This document shows, piece after piece, positions 1 to 12,800 of a stretch of DNA of 64,000 nt. This stretch comes from Neodiprion pinetum (lineage: Eukaryota > Arthropoda > Insecta > Hymenoptera > Diprionidae): positions 17,382,970 through 17,446,969 of the forward strand of contig NC_060237.1 of NCBI RefSeq assembly GCF_021155775.2, in the 5' to 3' direction. Made by a program: the position numbers and the translations under genes. The notes below the pieces were generated by a model. It ran no database searches. It saw only the letters and a program-made list of their open reading frames with translations, and was not told where the DNA came from. Each line of letters opens with the position of its first letter. Position 1 is the stretch's first letter.

Positions 1-1190
1 AAATATAAAAACAAATTGTGTGTAACGGGACCGATCGCTGCTTCAACGACTAAATTGTTCTGGTTTTTTACCAAACGAATCGATAACGATCACCAGAACG
101 GAGAACCGAGCAGGTACATATTCAAGGTTGAAGGTTTTAGCAAAAGTATCTAACGACCGTAAGTAAATGACAACGGTAGGTACGAGGTACGCGCGTCCTT
201 CAAGACTGTAACAAAAAGGAAATAATGGAAACGGCAAAAGAGATCTCGAGTTATCCAGACGAATCATTGTTCACGCGTCACAGTTTGCTGCCGCTACAAG
301 TATAGTCTGTATGCCTATTACGTACAACCAATACGTATCTTCGAAATTGCTTCCAATTGAATCGTACAGCGATGACGTGTTGAAACTGCAGTTCAAAGAT
401 TTTTTTACATCCGTGTTAAAAATTGCAACGGTGAGTTTTTACGCTCTTTCTTTTTACCGTCAGTTTGTTTCGTTTCGGTTAAGCTGCTCGGAATTTTGGT
501 ATCTTGGAGATGTTTTATTTTATTTTTTTTTGCAAGTCTGTACAGAATGCTGTGTAACACGATTTGCCGGATGTAGATATAATAAAATACGAAGTTCAAC
601 ATCGCGGATTCAATTGTGCGGTATTTCAAATTCCCGGAGCATGGTACTTTGTTTTCTATTTCGAAGTTATTTGACGCCCGAGTTCCGAATTCCCGTTACA
701 TCTGCGTAACTTTCCGACGTTGAAAATAGCCGCAATCAAGTTTGAAAACTCATACGACTTCCTCGCAAATTGGGATAGCGTGAATATATAAACCATTCTA
801 CGTCAAATCTCTAGACGTTTATCGTTCGTCCCGCATGCAAGCCCGAAGAAAAATATGTGAAGAAAATAGAACGAAATCACCGAGGCCGGAAACGAGCGTC
901 AAATGAAATCGTGAAACGATGATAAACGGCATTAATATGTCGGCATCGATTAGGACGCGACGATCGCGATGAGAGATCATATTCTTGTTAGTACCAATAA
1001 ACCGCTGGTTCAAAAATACGAACGAACGTTGTAACAAATTAATAATAGTGTACGCGGTAAACATAGATGTATAATATAATATACACATGTGAATTTACGT
1101 CTGGATGATAAATAGGACAAATATAATACAGCGGTGGCGGTAGGAGGAGGGGAGGAGGTGAAAAGGGGAGAGAGAGCGATAATATTTGTA
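1..1190. other. No supported gene; one weak exon candidate
   Basis: Mixed-composition DNA. The only notable point is an ATG at 311 followed by 40 open codons that end at a consensus donor ACG|GTGAGT (GT at 431-432). Both strands here carry other equally open frames, so I do not call it coding. A purine-rich GGAGG tract lies near 1141-1175. Confidence 0.4.
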
Positions 1191-2240
1191 CAGGTTGCAC
1201 AAACTTTAGAAGCGGTCGATCAACGCGACGGCGTCCATTTCGTGCAACGCGACGGCAACAGTTGTGTCAACTGGGTGAACGCGGCATGTGACGACGATGA
1301 CGAATAACGCGAACGCGGGCGGTGCCGGCGAAAATAGTAATCGCCAGTTTCTTCATTTCGGTCGGCAATTTCATTTCAATTGCACGTCCAATATTTTTAT
1401 CGTTCCGAACGTTTCGAACGATTCGAACGTTTCAGAGGGAAATCTTTCGCGGTTATGCTCTCGTTCGTCAAGTGTGTAAAAATAGAAACAAGAGAATGAC
1501 AAAATTCTCACCGGATGACGGGCAGCTGCCGCGGCAACAGCTGCCGCGTTGATCCCGGCGCTTGGATACATCCTCCGTTCCGTTGGTTTGAGGGAAAGCG
1601 GTTTCGTCCGATAAGGGGTTCTCCTTTTTTCTATAAATATACGCACAGCGGATCCAATCACGCGATAAAATGTGCGTAAGGAAGGTTTCGAGGCACGCAC
1701 GCACGCACACACATACACACACAGAGAGAGAGAGAGAGAGAGACGCAAGCTCACGGCACGCAGGTTTAACCGACGACCTGTATCACCGGTCAGAGCATTG
1801 CTCGGCACAAACTGCACAGTGCACACCACCGATCACGGTTCACAGAACCATCGGAGAACACGACGGCATCGCAACACCGCGTCGCACCGCACAATTCACA
1901 ACGTTGAACAGAGACACTTGACGCACTTGGTTGTGTCGGATTATTATCCATTCGCTTGCAGCGGCACGGACGAGCGTCAGGTGCCCGACTATCCGTTTTC
2001 AAGACGCCAACGTGCGAGACTGACGTTAAAACTCGACCACTGCGCGCGCGGGTCGCGTATCAACTATCAACTGCCGGTAGAGCCGAAGGGGAACCGCACT
2101 TCCCCCACCCTTGCGACCCGAAGCACCACGTGGCCCGCCAGCTTCTCCTCTTTTACTCCCCTCCGGATACCACCGCCGTACAGCTCTTAAGGATGTGGCG
2201 CGCGTACAGTCCGGTGAAAAAGTGAAGAGTGAAATTGAAG
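1191..2240 (+). promoter_or_regulatory. CpG-rich patch, possible promoter with a very short first exon
   Basis: The block is richer in CG than its flanks. It ends in a leader-like purine-rich stretch (GTGAAAAAGTGAAGAGTGAA) closing at a donor-like TTGAAG|GTGAAC (GT at 2241-2242). An ACAGTCC start-like site lies near 2206. The open frame at 1672-2190 runs through a microsatellite and is rejected. This could be a distal leader of the + strand gene or unrelated. Confidence 0.2.
1692..1742. repeat. CA and AG microsatellites
   Basis: A GCAC/ACAC run (about 1692-1721) passes directly into an AG run (about 1722-1742). The open frame that runs through it, with a His-Thr/Arg-Glu repeat product, is an artefact of the repeat. 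Confidence 0.9.
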
Positions 2241-2530
2241 GTGAACGAGCTCAAGTACGATATTTTTTTGTTAACTTGATTACATGATACTTGAATATTG
2301 GGAATTCGTCAAATTCGTACGACTCTAAGTCACGATCATGATTTTATCGGAAATTGAAATTAAAAAATATCTACACCAAAACTTGAAACATTAACTTGGA
2401 TAGAGATTCCCTGTTTCGAATCGCTTGATACTGTTAAACGATTTGAATCATAGATTCGGTCAATTTCACTCCACGATGGCTTATTTTGTTGAGAAAATTG
2501 GTTTTCACAAATTCACCGAGACAGATTGAC

Positions 2531-2685
2531 TGAAGCAGCCCATTTGAAAAGTTGTCACTTTAAATAGGTTATATTTCTAGTAATTACATGAATGTTGAAA
2601 CTGAGAGATATCTTCTTGGCAATATCTTCTAATCACCGGAAACATAACCTATTTAAATTGACAACTTTTGAAACGGGCTGCTTCG
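2531..2685. repeat. 47-bp inverted repeat
   Basis: The arms at 2531-2577 and 2639-2685 share GAAGCAGCCC, AAAAGTTGTCA and TTTAAATAGGTTAT in inverted orientation, around a 61-base loop. It is probably the core of a small foldback element. It is non-coding. Confidence 0.7.
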
Positions 2686-5600
2686 GTATTGTAAGTGCGG
2701 AATAGGAATTGGACCGCACTCGAGTGTAAATGTGGATTATGAAAATTCGAGCCTATGCTATGTTCACAAAGATTGAGCCTATGTCTGCTGATTCCATGTT
2801 GCCAAAGTAACAGCCTCGTCGAAAATCGCTGCGGCCAAGTGTATACCGTACAAACGTTTTTGGGATATGCATTTGTAAAAGAAACAAGTCCAGACGTTCT
2901 TAGTTTCGTATTCAATTTACTTTACAATTAGCCGCAGATTTGGAATCCTGGTTTTACAGCACGTCTCCGCTTGTTCCGACACATTTTTCTTCGGTCTGTA
3001 CACCCGATTCGCATCCTTAACGAAGCGCAAAGCCGGCGTATTCCCCCCTCCCCGCCCCGTTCCGGGCCCGTGAGCCAATCCTCGTTGCCATTCCGGCGCG
3101 AACCGCTATACTTGGCGGTACGGAAGCAGTGACACTTCGTGTCGCCGCGATGCACCGACGCGGCGATGCGGTGCGGTGCAAAATGGTCGCAGTAGCCGAG
3201 ACGCGACTGTATGTGTCTTCGTACACCAGCAAGGCTGATCAAAGATTGACGCGCGGGAGACTTGAACCGTGGCTTCGCGCGTCATACATATGAGGTGGAG
3301 GAGAGGTGTATCGGAGTTTCCGCGCCGCTGCACTTTGCGTCGAGGAGCTTCGGTTATACGTCGAAGCGTAGTCGAGACGAAGGCGATGATTAAGTTTTGT
3401 CACGGCACGTACGTACGAGGCAATAAAATTGTAGAAAGAAACCTCCGCGTGGATGGTTTTGTTTCTCGATACGCACACGTTATTATCCTGTCTTAATTAT
3501 GTTTATTTCAGAATCGCGTAGCTCTTCGGAACGAAATCGTCCTCTTTTAATCGGACACACGTATACGTGTAAGATGTGTATTATGTAAATGAAATATATC
3601 TAACACAGAGAATATCTATCGCGGAAAAATATACGATATTCAATACGCCGATCCGACAGCGGATTACTGCACGTATGCTCCGCGTTTAATTCTGCAACAA
3701 CAACGAAAAGTAGCTGCAACAAGGAGCATTGTATACACGTCGAATCGGCCGCTGCATAAGGAGCAGGGTCCAAATCGCGTACGTGAAAAGAGGCGCACGT
3801 CAAACCATCACGGCGAATAATCACCGACTTACATAGCTATAGAGCACGGAGTGCAAGGAAGAGGGTCACGATGCAAGCGCGCCGTCCGCGTTTGTAATCG
3901 GGGGCGCATTCGAGAATGTGTTTATTGGTTAATTGCATCATTCTTGCCGAGAGTCCGACTGCCAATTGGCATCTTCGTCAATTGCTCCTTCCTTGCATCG
4001 ATGCGCGCCGCACGTGTGATGGACTCTCTCGAACTGCACGCTGCGGAGACACCGCGGATTATTATACATTACTTTCGTTCGGTTGCATGCACGCGGCACG
4101 TAGATATTTAGCGCGTATACCGAGAGTTCGTTTTAAAAGGACTTGCTCGAAGCGCGCGCGATTCAACCTACTCGATTTTGATTGGCTGGCATCTGTGCTC
4201 GCAGCCTGAACCAAGCCTTCCCTGGCAAGAACAAAATCCCTAGACTCGACCGGTTGACAAGTGACAGTCAACCATAACCTCTGGCCTATTAAGAATCGCC
4301 GGGTCACGACGCCACTGAGATCCACTGCGCATCGCTGCCTATCATGCTGGTGACATTTTTACGAAGTTGGCTACACTTGTAAACTAGACGAGTTGCAGTT
4401 GTCGCGCAGATCCTTTCAAGAAGAACTCACGGTATCATATTCATTCACACCCCGATGCACAATGTCTTGCATTAAGCGTATACTTTTGTTGGCGTAGGTA
4501 CGTACCTACTGGAACTATACGTACGCTGTGTAATCTTGAGCAGTTATCTTGTACAATAGATATTTTCTACGCTACGTCAAGGTATGTGTAAGCACGTTAT
4601 ATCGGTTAACGATAATTAATATAGCTGAGCGACTCCCGAACTAGTCGTCGTCTAAAATGTTATTTATATTCAGTATTCGTATAATCAACTAGTATGTATT
4701 TATAGACACATACCTATGTGTGCCAATACCCGGCTATTATATTTAACGCCTGACTTATCTGAGGACATGTACATATTTACACAAGTGAGCGGACACGTAG
4801 TACGGTGATGGACGCTTGTAACGTTGCATGCCGATGGGAAATCTATCGGAAAACCCTAGAAGAGTCACACACGTATACGGATAAGGACGATACTTTACCG
4901 CTAGCATGTGATACACAAGTGTCGTAACGCGCGGTGTAAGAACATGGGTAGCCGGTGTAAGTATAGGCACAGTCGCGGTGTCTGTATGGCGTATGGGATG
5001 TATAGTCCCGTCAAAGAAGTTAGAAGATATATACTTCTCAAGACGTTGGGCCGAATGTTATTAAAACACTATCCCGACAACTCGGTTACGTAGCCTACCA
5101 AAAACTTCTGAGAGCTGGCATTATTGTATAACTCATTTTAATGTCCAAACCGATACTTTTATTCAAGTTTAATGGATCGCAGCTCATTACGCTTGCGGGA
5201 ATGATTTATTTGAAAATCTTTCCGGATCGATGTTCCATTGATTAGCTTCTGGATTAATCCGTCGACATTATCCAAGTTATAAATAACAAACCACGGCAAT
5301 CGGTCATCTTCGGAAGTATGTTGGTGTGTACATTACAACATTAATGCTAATATGCTATATTGCGGTATATTAATCCGATGAGATTTCCGTAGAAGTCACA
5401 ATCAATTGCGAAGAAAATGAGCCTTACTTTTGCAGAGACTGGTATACTATTGTTCGAATCAAGTTTTATTTCACGACGTTGTGCAGTTGCACGATATTAT
5501 TTCGTAGTTTGTTTATTTCGACATTTTTGATCAGATTGCTTGATCCCTAATGTAAAGCCACACCTGCAGTCACCCGTGACCACGCCTGAGGTTTATTATG

Positions 5601-5709
5601 ATCAGAGTGATATTTTATCCACGGTGTGTAAGCTAGCTGGACGCGTAAAAATTCTTGGGACATTCGGGAACCGCACGTTATGCCTGCGCCTTGCACAGGG
5701 TATATGCGT

Positions 5710-5743
<34 letters not shown>

Positions 5744-6060
5744 ATATATACTATAATGCGAGAATAGCGTAGGTGCAAGGAGCGAAGGAGGTATAAAAGA
5801 ATGTCCGTAATGAGTACATACACTATATCTGCATACATAGATGCCTGCATAGGTCTGTTCAAAATGGCGGCGGGTAGATCGTGTGTGGGTACACAAGGCA
5901 TGTATGTACGTACTACCTATGTATGCATATGCGCCCATCTGGATATGCATACAAGGGTGGTTTTGTGTACCTATCCGCATTACACGGGGCACATCTAGCC
6001 ACGCGGGGAAACCAAGAGCGAAGAGCCTGGTAAAACTCCGGAGCGAGTTTCTATACACAC
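2686..6060. other. Intergenic; CpG-rich patch at about 2990-4330
   Basis: The patch contains CCAAT-type words (CCAAT near 3075, ATTGG near 4181) and many CGCG words, so a promoter role is possible. Its overlapping open frames on both strands have no recognisable motif. From 4330 to 6060 there is AT-rich DNA with frequent TACCTAC/GTAGGTA and GTATAC words and a TA repeat. I see no gene. Confidence 0.4.
5710..5751. repeat. TA microsatellite
   Basis: TA repeats at 5710-5737 and again at 5741-5751, broken by AAC. Confidence 0.9.
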
Positions 6061-6111
6061 CGCGAACTCGCCTCCCGTTCCTTCCGTCCTTCCTTCCCTT
6101 GTTCGTACGTT

Positions 6112-6140
6112 AGTTCGTTCGTTCGTTCGTTCGTTCGTTC
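6112..6140. repeat. GTTC tetranucleotide repeat
   Basis: About seven GTTC units, preceded by a CCTT-rich tract at 6078-6100. Confidence 0.85.
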
Positions 6141-6990
6141 TTTGCGAAGTCCCGGTCGGATTGCGCTGCCGCTGCAGTTCGATGCGAAACGCGAATGCTC
6201 TTCACTGATTTCCTTCTCTAAATATGGCCGCCGCGTCTTTCCCCCTTTGCGACCGCGTTCCCTCTCGCCGTATTTCCCGGATCCGCTATCCTCGGTCGAC
6301 CGAAGGTTCTACTTGATTGCCGGGGCATCTTAAACCCGGCGAGTCCGCGCGGAGCGTCGACCCGGGACTCGGAGCCTATAAGAACGCCGGACGAACGACG
6401 GGGGCCAATCTTGGCGTGGAAAAATCGGAGTTACGCCCAGCGGGAATAAATAGGCGTATCGGTCGGCAAAAACGCCAACCGCGTTACCGGCTCTTGGCAC
6501 GTGGGCCAATGGCGACGCGTCTCGAGACGAGCCGGCTCGGCGCTCACTCCGCGCGGACCGATTCCGCAGGCCTTTATTATACTTTATGTACCCCAGGCGG
6601 AAGGGGTGCCGTCGAGCGACCCAGGGGTCGTGGCAAAAACATGCAGCACGGAAGGTTTCCGAACCTTTCTGTTCCTAACCCCCGGGCCTGGGGTTTGGGG
6701 TTGGGGTCGGTCGGGGCCCGACTCCGGACCCGACACCAGCCTCGGCTCGACTGCCGGCGGAGAGGGTATACGGGGTCTGACGTGGAACCAATTAATACCG
6801 AACGAAATGGCCGGGTTCGAGTTACTCGGGACGCAGGAATTTCAAACAGACTCGTTCACAAAGAGCGCCTGGCGTTTAGGCGCTCCGAGCGCGCCCGTTG
6901 TGTGAGCGAGTGTGTATTATACCCTCGGAAACGGTTTTGCACCGCGAGGCTAAACACGCCCGTTAACCGGGGCTAAAAACGAGGCGATTT
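6141..6990. promoter_or_regulatory. GC/CpG-rich island with overlapping open frames
   Basis: This is the most GC-rich stretch of the window. It holds a 219-codon frame (6317-6976) and a 134-codon frame (6501-6905) on the same strand. Both are rich in Arg/Gly/Pro as expected from composition alone, with no domain I recognise. A TATA-like CTATAAGA lies at 6376-6383 and a CCAAT at about 6405. I favour a CpG-rich regulatory region over a gene. Confidence 0.3.
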
Positions 6991-8464
6991 TTATTTCTCA
7001 TTTCACATTGTTTTCCTTTATTTTTCCCTCTTTTTTGTTTAAACATAATCTTCTTTTATTTTCACATTTTCAAGGAATATATATTACCTACTACCTACCG
7101 TATACCGTTTGCCGTATACCTGGAAACTTGCACGTAAACGTCGCCTCCGAGCCACGGGATTTTTCGAATCACGCGAGGAACGCGCGGATAATGTTCGTAC
7201 CCACGTGTACGTTTGTGTAGAAGAGGTTGTACCTACTCGCGCGCGCTTTTGAAACCTCCGCGACGCGACTCGACTCGACGGGATGGGCCGGGCGTTAATT
7301 AGTCTAAACTAAGTGCTATTGTCTCGACTCTCGTTTGCGCCATTCAAGTTTACTCCCGAACACCGCGGTCGGACCGAGTTTCTCGGAGGAAGTGTGAGCC
7401 GTGGGTAGGACGGGTGGGCAGATTGGTTGGTTGCAGGTACGCGTCATTCCGTACGGCGACAAGTTTATTACCCGCACGGTCGGAGGATTTTGGTTATGCA
7501 GGGCGAGGGCGCGGCGTGCGAATCCACGTACAGCTATAACACCCATTTCTCCCTATATGTATACCGGGGTGTGGGTATTATCTAACCCGAAGTTGTAGGA
7601 GATGTGTAACGAGGTTTTGGTTTAACTGGAAAACAGTTGATTACCCTTCAATTATTGGAATTATTACCGCAGCTTCAATCCATTAGCGCGCATATAAACT
7701 CGATTTTCAATTACCCCTATACGTGCAGGGTATTTATTACCTCCGTGTATCTGCACCCCTAAGCCTCTACTTATCCACAGCTATACCACGAGCACACAGG
7801 CCACATTCGCATATTGCGATACACACGCCGATCCGGCGACTATCGCTACGAGTTTTCACGATCTATATTCCCGAGCTGGTACAATCGTTTCACGTTTATC
7901 CGTACTTGTTTCACGAGACTCTTTCGTAAAATCCTAGGCAATTTTCATTTCGAAAAATATTCTTCGCCGCAAGGAGCTTGAACTTTATCGGACTTGATCG
8001 AAGTATTGTCACTGATGTATGCCCTTCATACATGCCAATCGAAACTCGAAGCGAGTTTTATGTCTTGTTGCTAACGTGTTGTTCTTATTGTTAACTGCGT
8101 TTATGTGTATACAATTCATTTCAAAACTGTTTATACAGGAAACGTATTTAATTACTATGCGGAAGTAAGGATGATCTCTTCGACTTTCTGGCTTGTTTGC
8201 ACAACGCAACTTATTGCACAAGTCCCGTAAACTTGTAGCTCTTGAATTAACTTTTCGTTGCGAGAAACTCTTTTTACGTCAATTACATCACGGACTCGCA
8301 ATACTTCGTTATTTAACATCGATTCTGAGCTAATTAATGCTCATGCTGGCCGCTTATTCCTTACCGTTGATCTAACTTATGATATATATTTATTGGCTTG
8401 TCAACTAGCCTGCTTTCATTTTACTCCTGCAATGTTACTCGATATTAACAATTGGTTTGAATCG

Positions 8465-8489
8465 TATAATAATAATAATAATAATAATT
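8465..8489. repeat. AAT trinucleotide repeat
   Basis: About eight TAA/AAT units in a row. Confidence 0.85.
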
Positions 8490-8823
8490 AGTAACTAACT
8501 TTTTTCAGATTTTTCAAATCGTATGTACCCAGCCGAATGACACAGTCTTGAAATTGTTTCGAAATCAGAAATGAAAAAGTTAAGCCAACTGTCGTTGCTC
8601 GAAATCTGACTGTTCTCATTTCATAAGATAATCTCACCCGGTGAAAGATCTATTTGTGTATCCATTATCTCTATGATAGCCTGCATCTTCCGGCTGTCAG
8701 TTATAGTTATACATTTGAAATTTATCATTTTCGTTACCCGTAGATGATAGGACACGATTACTACCTGCTTGCCTGCTGGGCTCTTTTGTTTCACTGGCTA
8801 GAGGAGGAAAAAGGGAGAAGGGT

Positions 8824-8858
8824 AAGAGAGCGAGAGCGAGAGAGAGAGCACGAGAGAG
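8824..8858. repeat. GA-rich microsatellite
   Basis: An imperfect GA/CGAG run. Confidence 0.8.
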
Positions 8859-11800
8859 GGAAGGAATATAAGCATGTATTATGTACATGTTCATTAGCCT
8901 AGGGATGTTACTCCTATGATTCAAAGATCGTATAATATTGCATACAATTTGAATACATAACGAAACTTTGAACTGAAAGTAACGCAACATTAACAAATTA
9001 CGAGGAGCACGAGTACGGAATAGATAGAAGTCTAACATGCAGACGGTGTAACTTGTGGTACGTATATATTTTACTCACAATCAGGGCCACAGAAGAGTAA
9101 CGTGGAAAAAGAATCGACCTCAGGAACAAAACCAGACTTCATATGTTTCGTTTCTTATTTTCATTATTGTTTTTCAGCGCCGAATATGTACCCCATTCGT
9201 TCCGCTGACTGGCAAACTGCAGAATTTGTCTAGCACAGCTCTTTACACGAGTTCGTACTCGTGGCGTAGTTGTGATACGAAAAGAAAAATGATGGGAAAA
9301 TAAAATACGGTTTGTGCTACATAGGTGGAAACGAAAATATACAACTCATCGGTTTATCTGCACGGCAGTGCGGCTTCGATGTTTTATGTAGGTGGTGGAC
9401 CAACATGTGTGCACATATCTATGTACATAATCTATCCTAGATCCGTATAGTGTCGGCGTACATAAATATGGTTAGGCAGCATAGGCGGGTAATGGAAATT
9501 GGCCGTTTAGCGTTTATAGGTTTCGGGCTCAGGTTCAGGACTAGCTCCATACACATGGCTGGTAGTGAATTGTCGCACCTTTTTGCGGCATCCGGTTGAT
9601 TTGCGAGCTTTGGTGACTCTGGTGTTACGAAATCATCCTACAATGTGCAGGTTTACCTAAATTTAACATGTACACGGACAAAAAAGACTGCTCAGCTCGG
9701 CAAAATATTCTAATTCGTTCGTATAAATGCCGATTTTAACCCATTCTACGGTACCCTTATTGCGTTGAATAGTAACAGCGTTAAATATTATTGAATCATT
9801 TAGTAGCCCAGTTCCGAGACTTGAAAGAATTATGTAGCGAGAGCAATTTGTTAATTATTGCAACACGAGCATAATTATTCAACTTTATAATTCACGTAGC
9901 GCATCACGTTGCAATTGCCCCTAAATCGCAGGTGAGTATTATGTTTAGTACGTTCGTCGTCTCTCTCTTGCAAATAAACTAACTCCTCGAACTATTCGAC
10001 ACATGAGCGAATAAACTTGTTTTTTGACGCGAAGAACAAGATGTATTTGAAGGGAAGAGATCTCCCGGTCCGTGGGAAAGAAATTGTTCAATGTGTGATG
10101 GAACACCTGACATGTCAGTATAAACACGAAAATTCAGACACCGGTTTTGTTCAACTGAATGAGATATTTTTTTTACATCACACGTTTTACGAAGGAGAAA
10201 TTTTGTTCACTTTAAGAAAAGCTTGTCAACCTCGCCATATTCGATGTGCATGAACGATATGCCACATGGCATAGAGTCACATGATAACGGCCTTGATAGA
10301 GCTGTGTGTATAACACACAGGATATTTCTGTAATTCATGTTTTTAACACATGGTTAGCTTGGCAACTGGGTTAATTGATATTATATTCACTCATTACTAG
10401 TACATACGTGCCTATCATGACATGAGAAAGCAGATTAGATTTTTTTTAACTAAACACTGTGTTTTGTACTTTTCATTATACGGAATATACTGTACGTAAT
10501 AACACACAGTAATGGACGTACAAGAGAAGTTATGATTATCCATATTCCATGTAACGTGTCTCGGATTCCGCAGAGATTATATTATATTTTATCAATGTGT
10601 TGCGCGCAATGTAAATACAGTTTTCATTCTACTCCTAGAAGAAATCTTCTACCACAATTCTGCAAAGTCGAATGTTACTTCACTCTCACTTCCTGATTGC
10701 GTTGACAAATTCTTCGTCTAAATAAAAAAAAAACATTTGTTTTTTCACTCACAATATCAACCAAATTCTTATGAGATAAATTAAGCGGTAACATGTTTTT
10801 TCTTTTAAGCCTAAAATCTATTTAATTGAAAAACTGATCAGGAAGCATTAATAAATCCTGCGCGACGCTGTTCGAGTTATATGAGAGGTATAAAAAGGTC
10901 GGGCACGAAAAAAAAAAAATTGCACTCTGGTATCAAGCACGTTCATTATGTAAAGATGATTTTTATATACATGAAAATGATACTTTAAGCTCTGCAATCA
11001 GTTACACGTGTATGATAGGCAGATATAGAGATATATGTATAAAGGTCATTTTGTGGTTGCTCAATAAGGTTTTGATCTCACAATTTTGTATTTGCTGAAA
11101 TTTTTTAAAGTGACTCTCTAATTAGAATCATCTCTAATGCCACATAATTTTTTTTCTATGCATAAAACCGTTTTTCATTTATGAACATTTAAGCCTCTTC
11201 ATAGTTCCATTTTTTTCCGACTCTCAACAAATTCTTAAAAATGTCATTTGTTGTTCAGATCATTACCCGATAGGCGCCATGATATGAAGTTCTCTGTTTT
11301 CTATCTTTTTCTCACACCTTGAACGTTTTTTATTAACAGAAATTAATGTTTAAGATTAATCGAATAATAGGAGTAAAAACGATTCGAGAATTGTTTAAAA
11401 AGTCTGAAAATGTTCAGGCGCTAATTTATCGTGAAATCAAAAAATTTTCAAAGTGTTGAACAATACACTCAAAATTACAAAACAAAAAAAAAAGCCAATT
11501 GACAATTTCCTGAGAATTTAAAAAAAAGTGAAAGTATAAAAAAAGTTTTAATATTCGCAATTCTGAAACGGTTGCAAGAAGAGAAAAAAAAAAACTTGAA
11601 TAAAAAATAATTGAGGGTCCTAGAAGTTGTCTTATCGCCTGAAAAAGTTTCCTCTAAATAAGAAATGATTGATGTCAAAACCTGATCGACTTGGCATGGA
11701 ACATCTTCACACGTGTGTAACTTGTATGTGTGGGTCATGCCTTTAACTTGACCGTAAAAAGCACACGTGACAATACGCGTAATTCGGTTGCGATTCAGGG

Positions 11801-12058
11801 GGAGGGGGGCTACAGTTGTTTGCCAATCAACATACAAAAGGCTCAATTTTACTTGCGGATTAAATGTCACTCCGGTGGTTCTCTAGGCGGACATGCTGTT
11901 ACACACATACGTATGTGCATCCTGGTACAGGCGAGTCGGTGTAACATCCGTAGAAAAGCGATATTATTTCCCTCGCAGGAGTTTCTGCGCTAACGGTAAC
12001 AATGCGAGAGAATAATGCGCGGATACAGATGCATGTACATACGCACATTGTACAATGT

Positions 12059-12743
12059 ACATGGAGAATTCCGTGCGAATCCGACCAACGTCTTACCCTC
12101 ACAATTTCTGATGTTATTTAATATTTTTTCTGCAATCGTCGCAACTCTGAAACAGTACCCTAGTTTTTTTCAGATTTTTCATTCAATTTCTTAGTTATTT
12201 ATAAATATTGAATCTGATTTTGAAGAGGAAATTTTTAAAAATTTTCAAAAAATTCTCATAAACTGTATTTCCTATTTCAAATACTTCAAGACCGGGCCCA
12301 TGATGAGTTGATTTCTTTCCATTTTTTTTTTACGACTCTCAATTTTTAGCTGTCAATTTTTTAATGAAACCGGTCTAGAAATGTTCTAAGTGAAGAATAG
12401 AAGTTTTGAGAATTTTCTGGGAATTATCAGACTGTTTAAACAATGTTTTAGATGATCAAAAAAATTAAAAGTGCTAAAAAAAAAAAATTGGTTCGTCATG
12501 GGTGCGGTCTTGAAATGTTTGGAAAAGGAAGTACAGTTTTTGTGAAAATTTTTTGAAGATTTTAAAGAAGATCCTTTTCAAAATTACTCTTAATAGTTAT
12601 AATTAATTGACAAGTCGAATAAAAGTTCTGAAAAACTTCAGAGTACTGTTTCAGAGTTAGGCCTATTGCAGAAAATTTTTTGAACAAAATCAAAAATAGT
12701 GAGGGTCAGGCGATGGTCGGGTTCGTATGGAATTCCCCAGATA
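12059..12743. mobile_element. Palindromic element, ATTCC-end family, copy 1
   Basis: The left end reads GAATTCCGTGCGAATCCGAC and then ACCCTCAC. The right end is its imperfect reverse complement, GTGAGGGTCAGG ... GTATGGAATTCCCC. The similarity continues inward through AACTCTGAAACAGTACYCT and through a CAAGACCG..CCCATGA block present in inverted copies at about 12288 and 12497. The whole element is therefore one long degenerate hairpin with arms of about 340 bases. Its interior shares CGGTCTAGAAATGTTCTAA and a TAAACAATGTTTTAG word with the element at 45093-45618. It has no coding capacity. Confidence 0.7.
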
Positions 12744-12765
12744 CACATGCTTTTCATCTTGATGG

Positions 12766-12800
12766 ATATGGGGTGTTCCATGCAAACTCGATACACATTT
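12766..12800. repeat. Possible single end of another ATTCC-type element
   Basis: ATGGGGTGTTCCATGCAAAC closely resembles the ends of the 12.06- and 45.09-kb elements and lies 23 bases beyond the first of them. I did not find a matching inverted end downstream, although weak inverted similarity appears near 12930 and 13390. It may be a truncated copy. Confidence 0.3.

Larger units (their letters stand above)
6991..12058. other. Intergenic, no supported gene
   Basis: AT-rich from 7600 on. It holds the AAT and GA microsatellites. Several A/T homopolymers and weak similarity to the interior of the 12.06-kb element appear near 11340-11640. No exon is supported. Confidence 0.45.

Noticed and set aside
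1672..2190. 172-codon frame with a His-Thr/Arg-Glu repeat
   Set aside because: It runs through CA and AG microsatellites and has no recognisable domain; other frames are equally open.
6317..6976. 219-codon frame, the longest in the window
   Set aside because: It lies in a GC-rich island where stops are rare. Arg/Gly/Pro-rich product, a second overlapping frame equally open, no motif.
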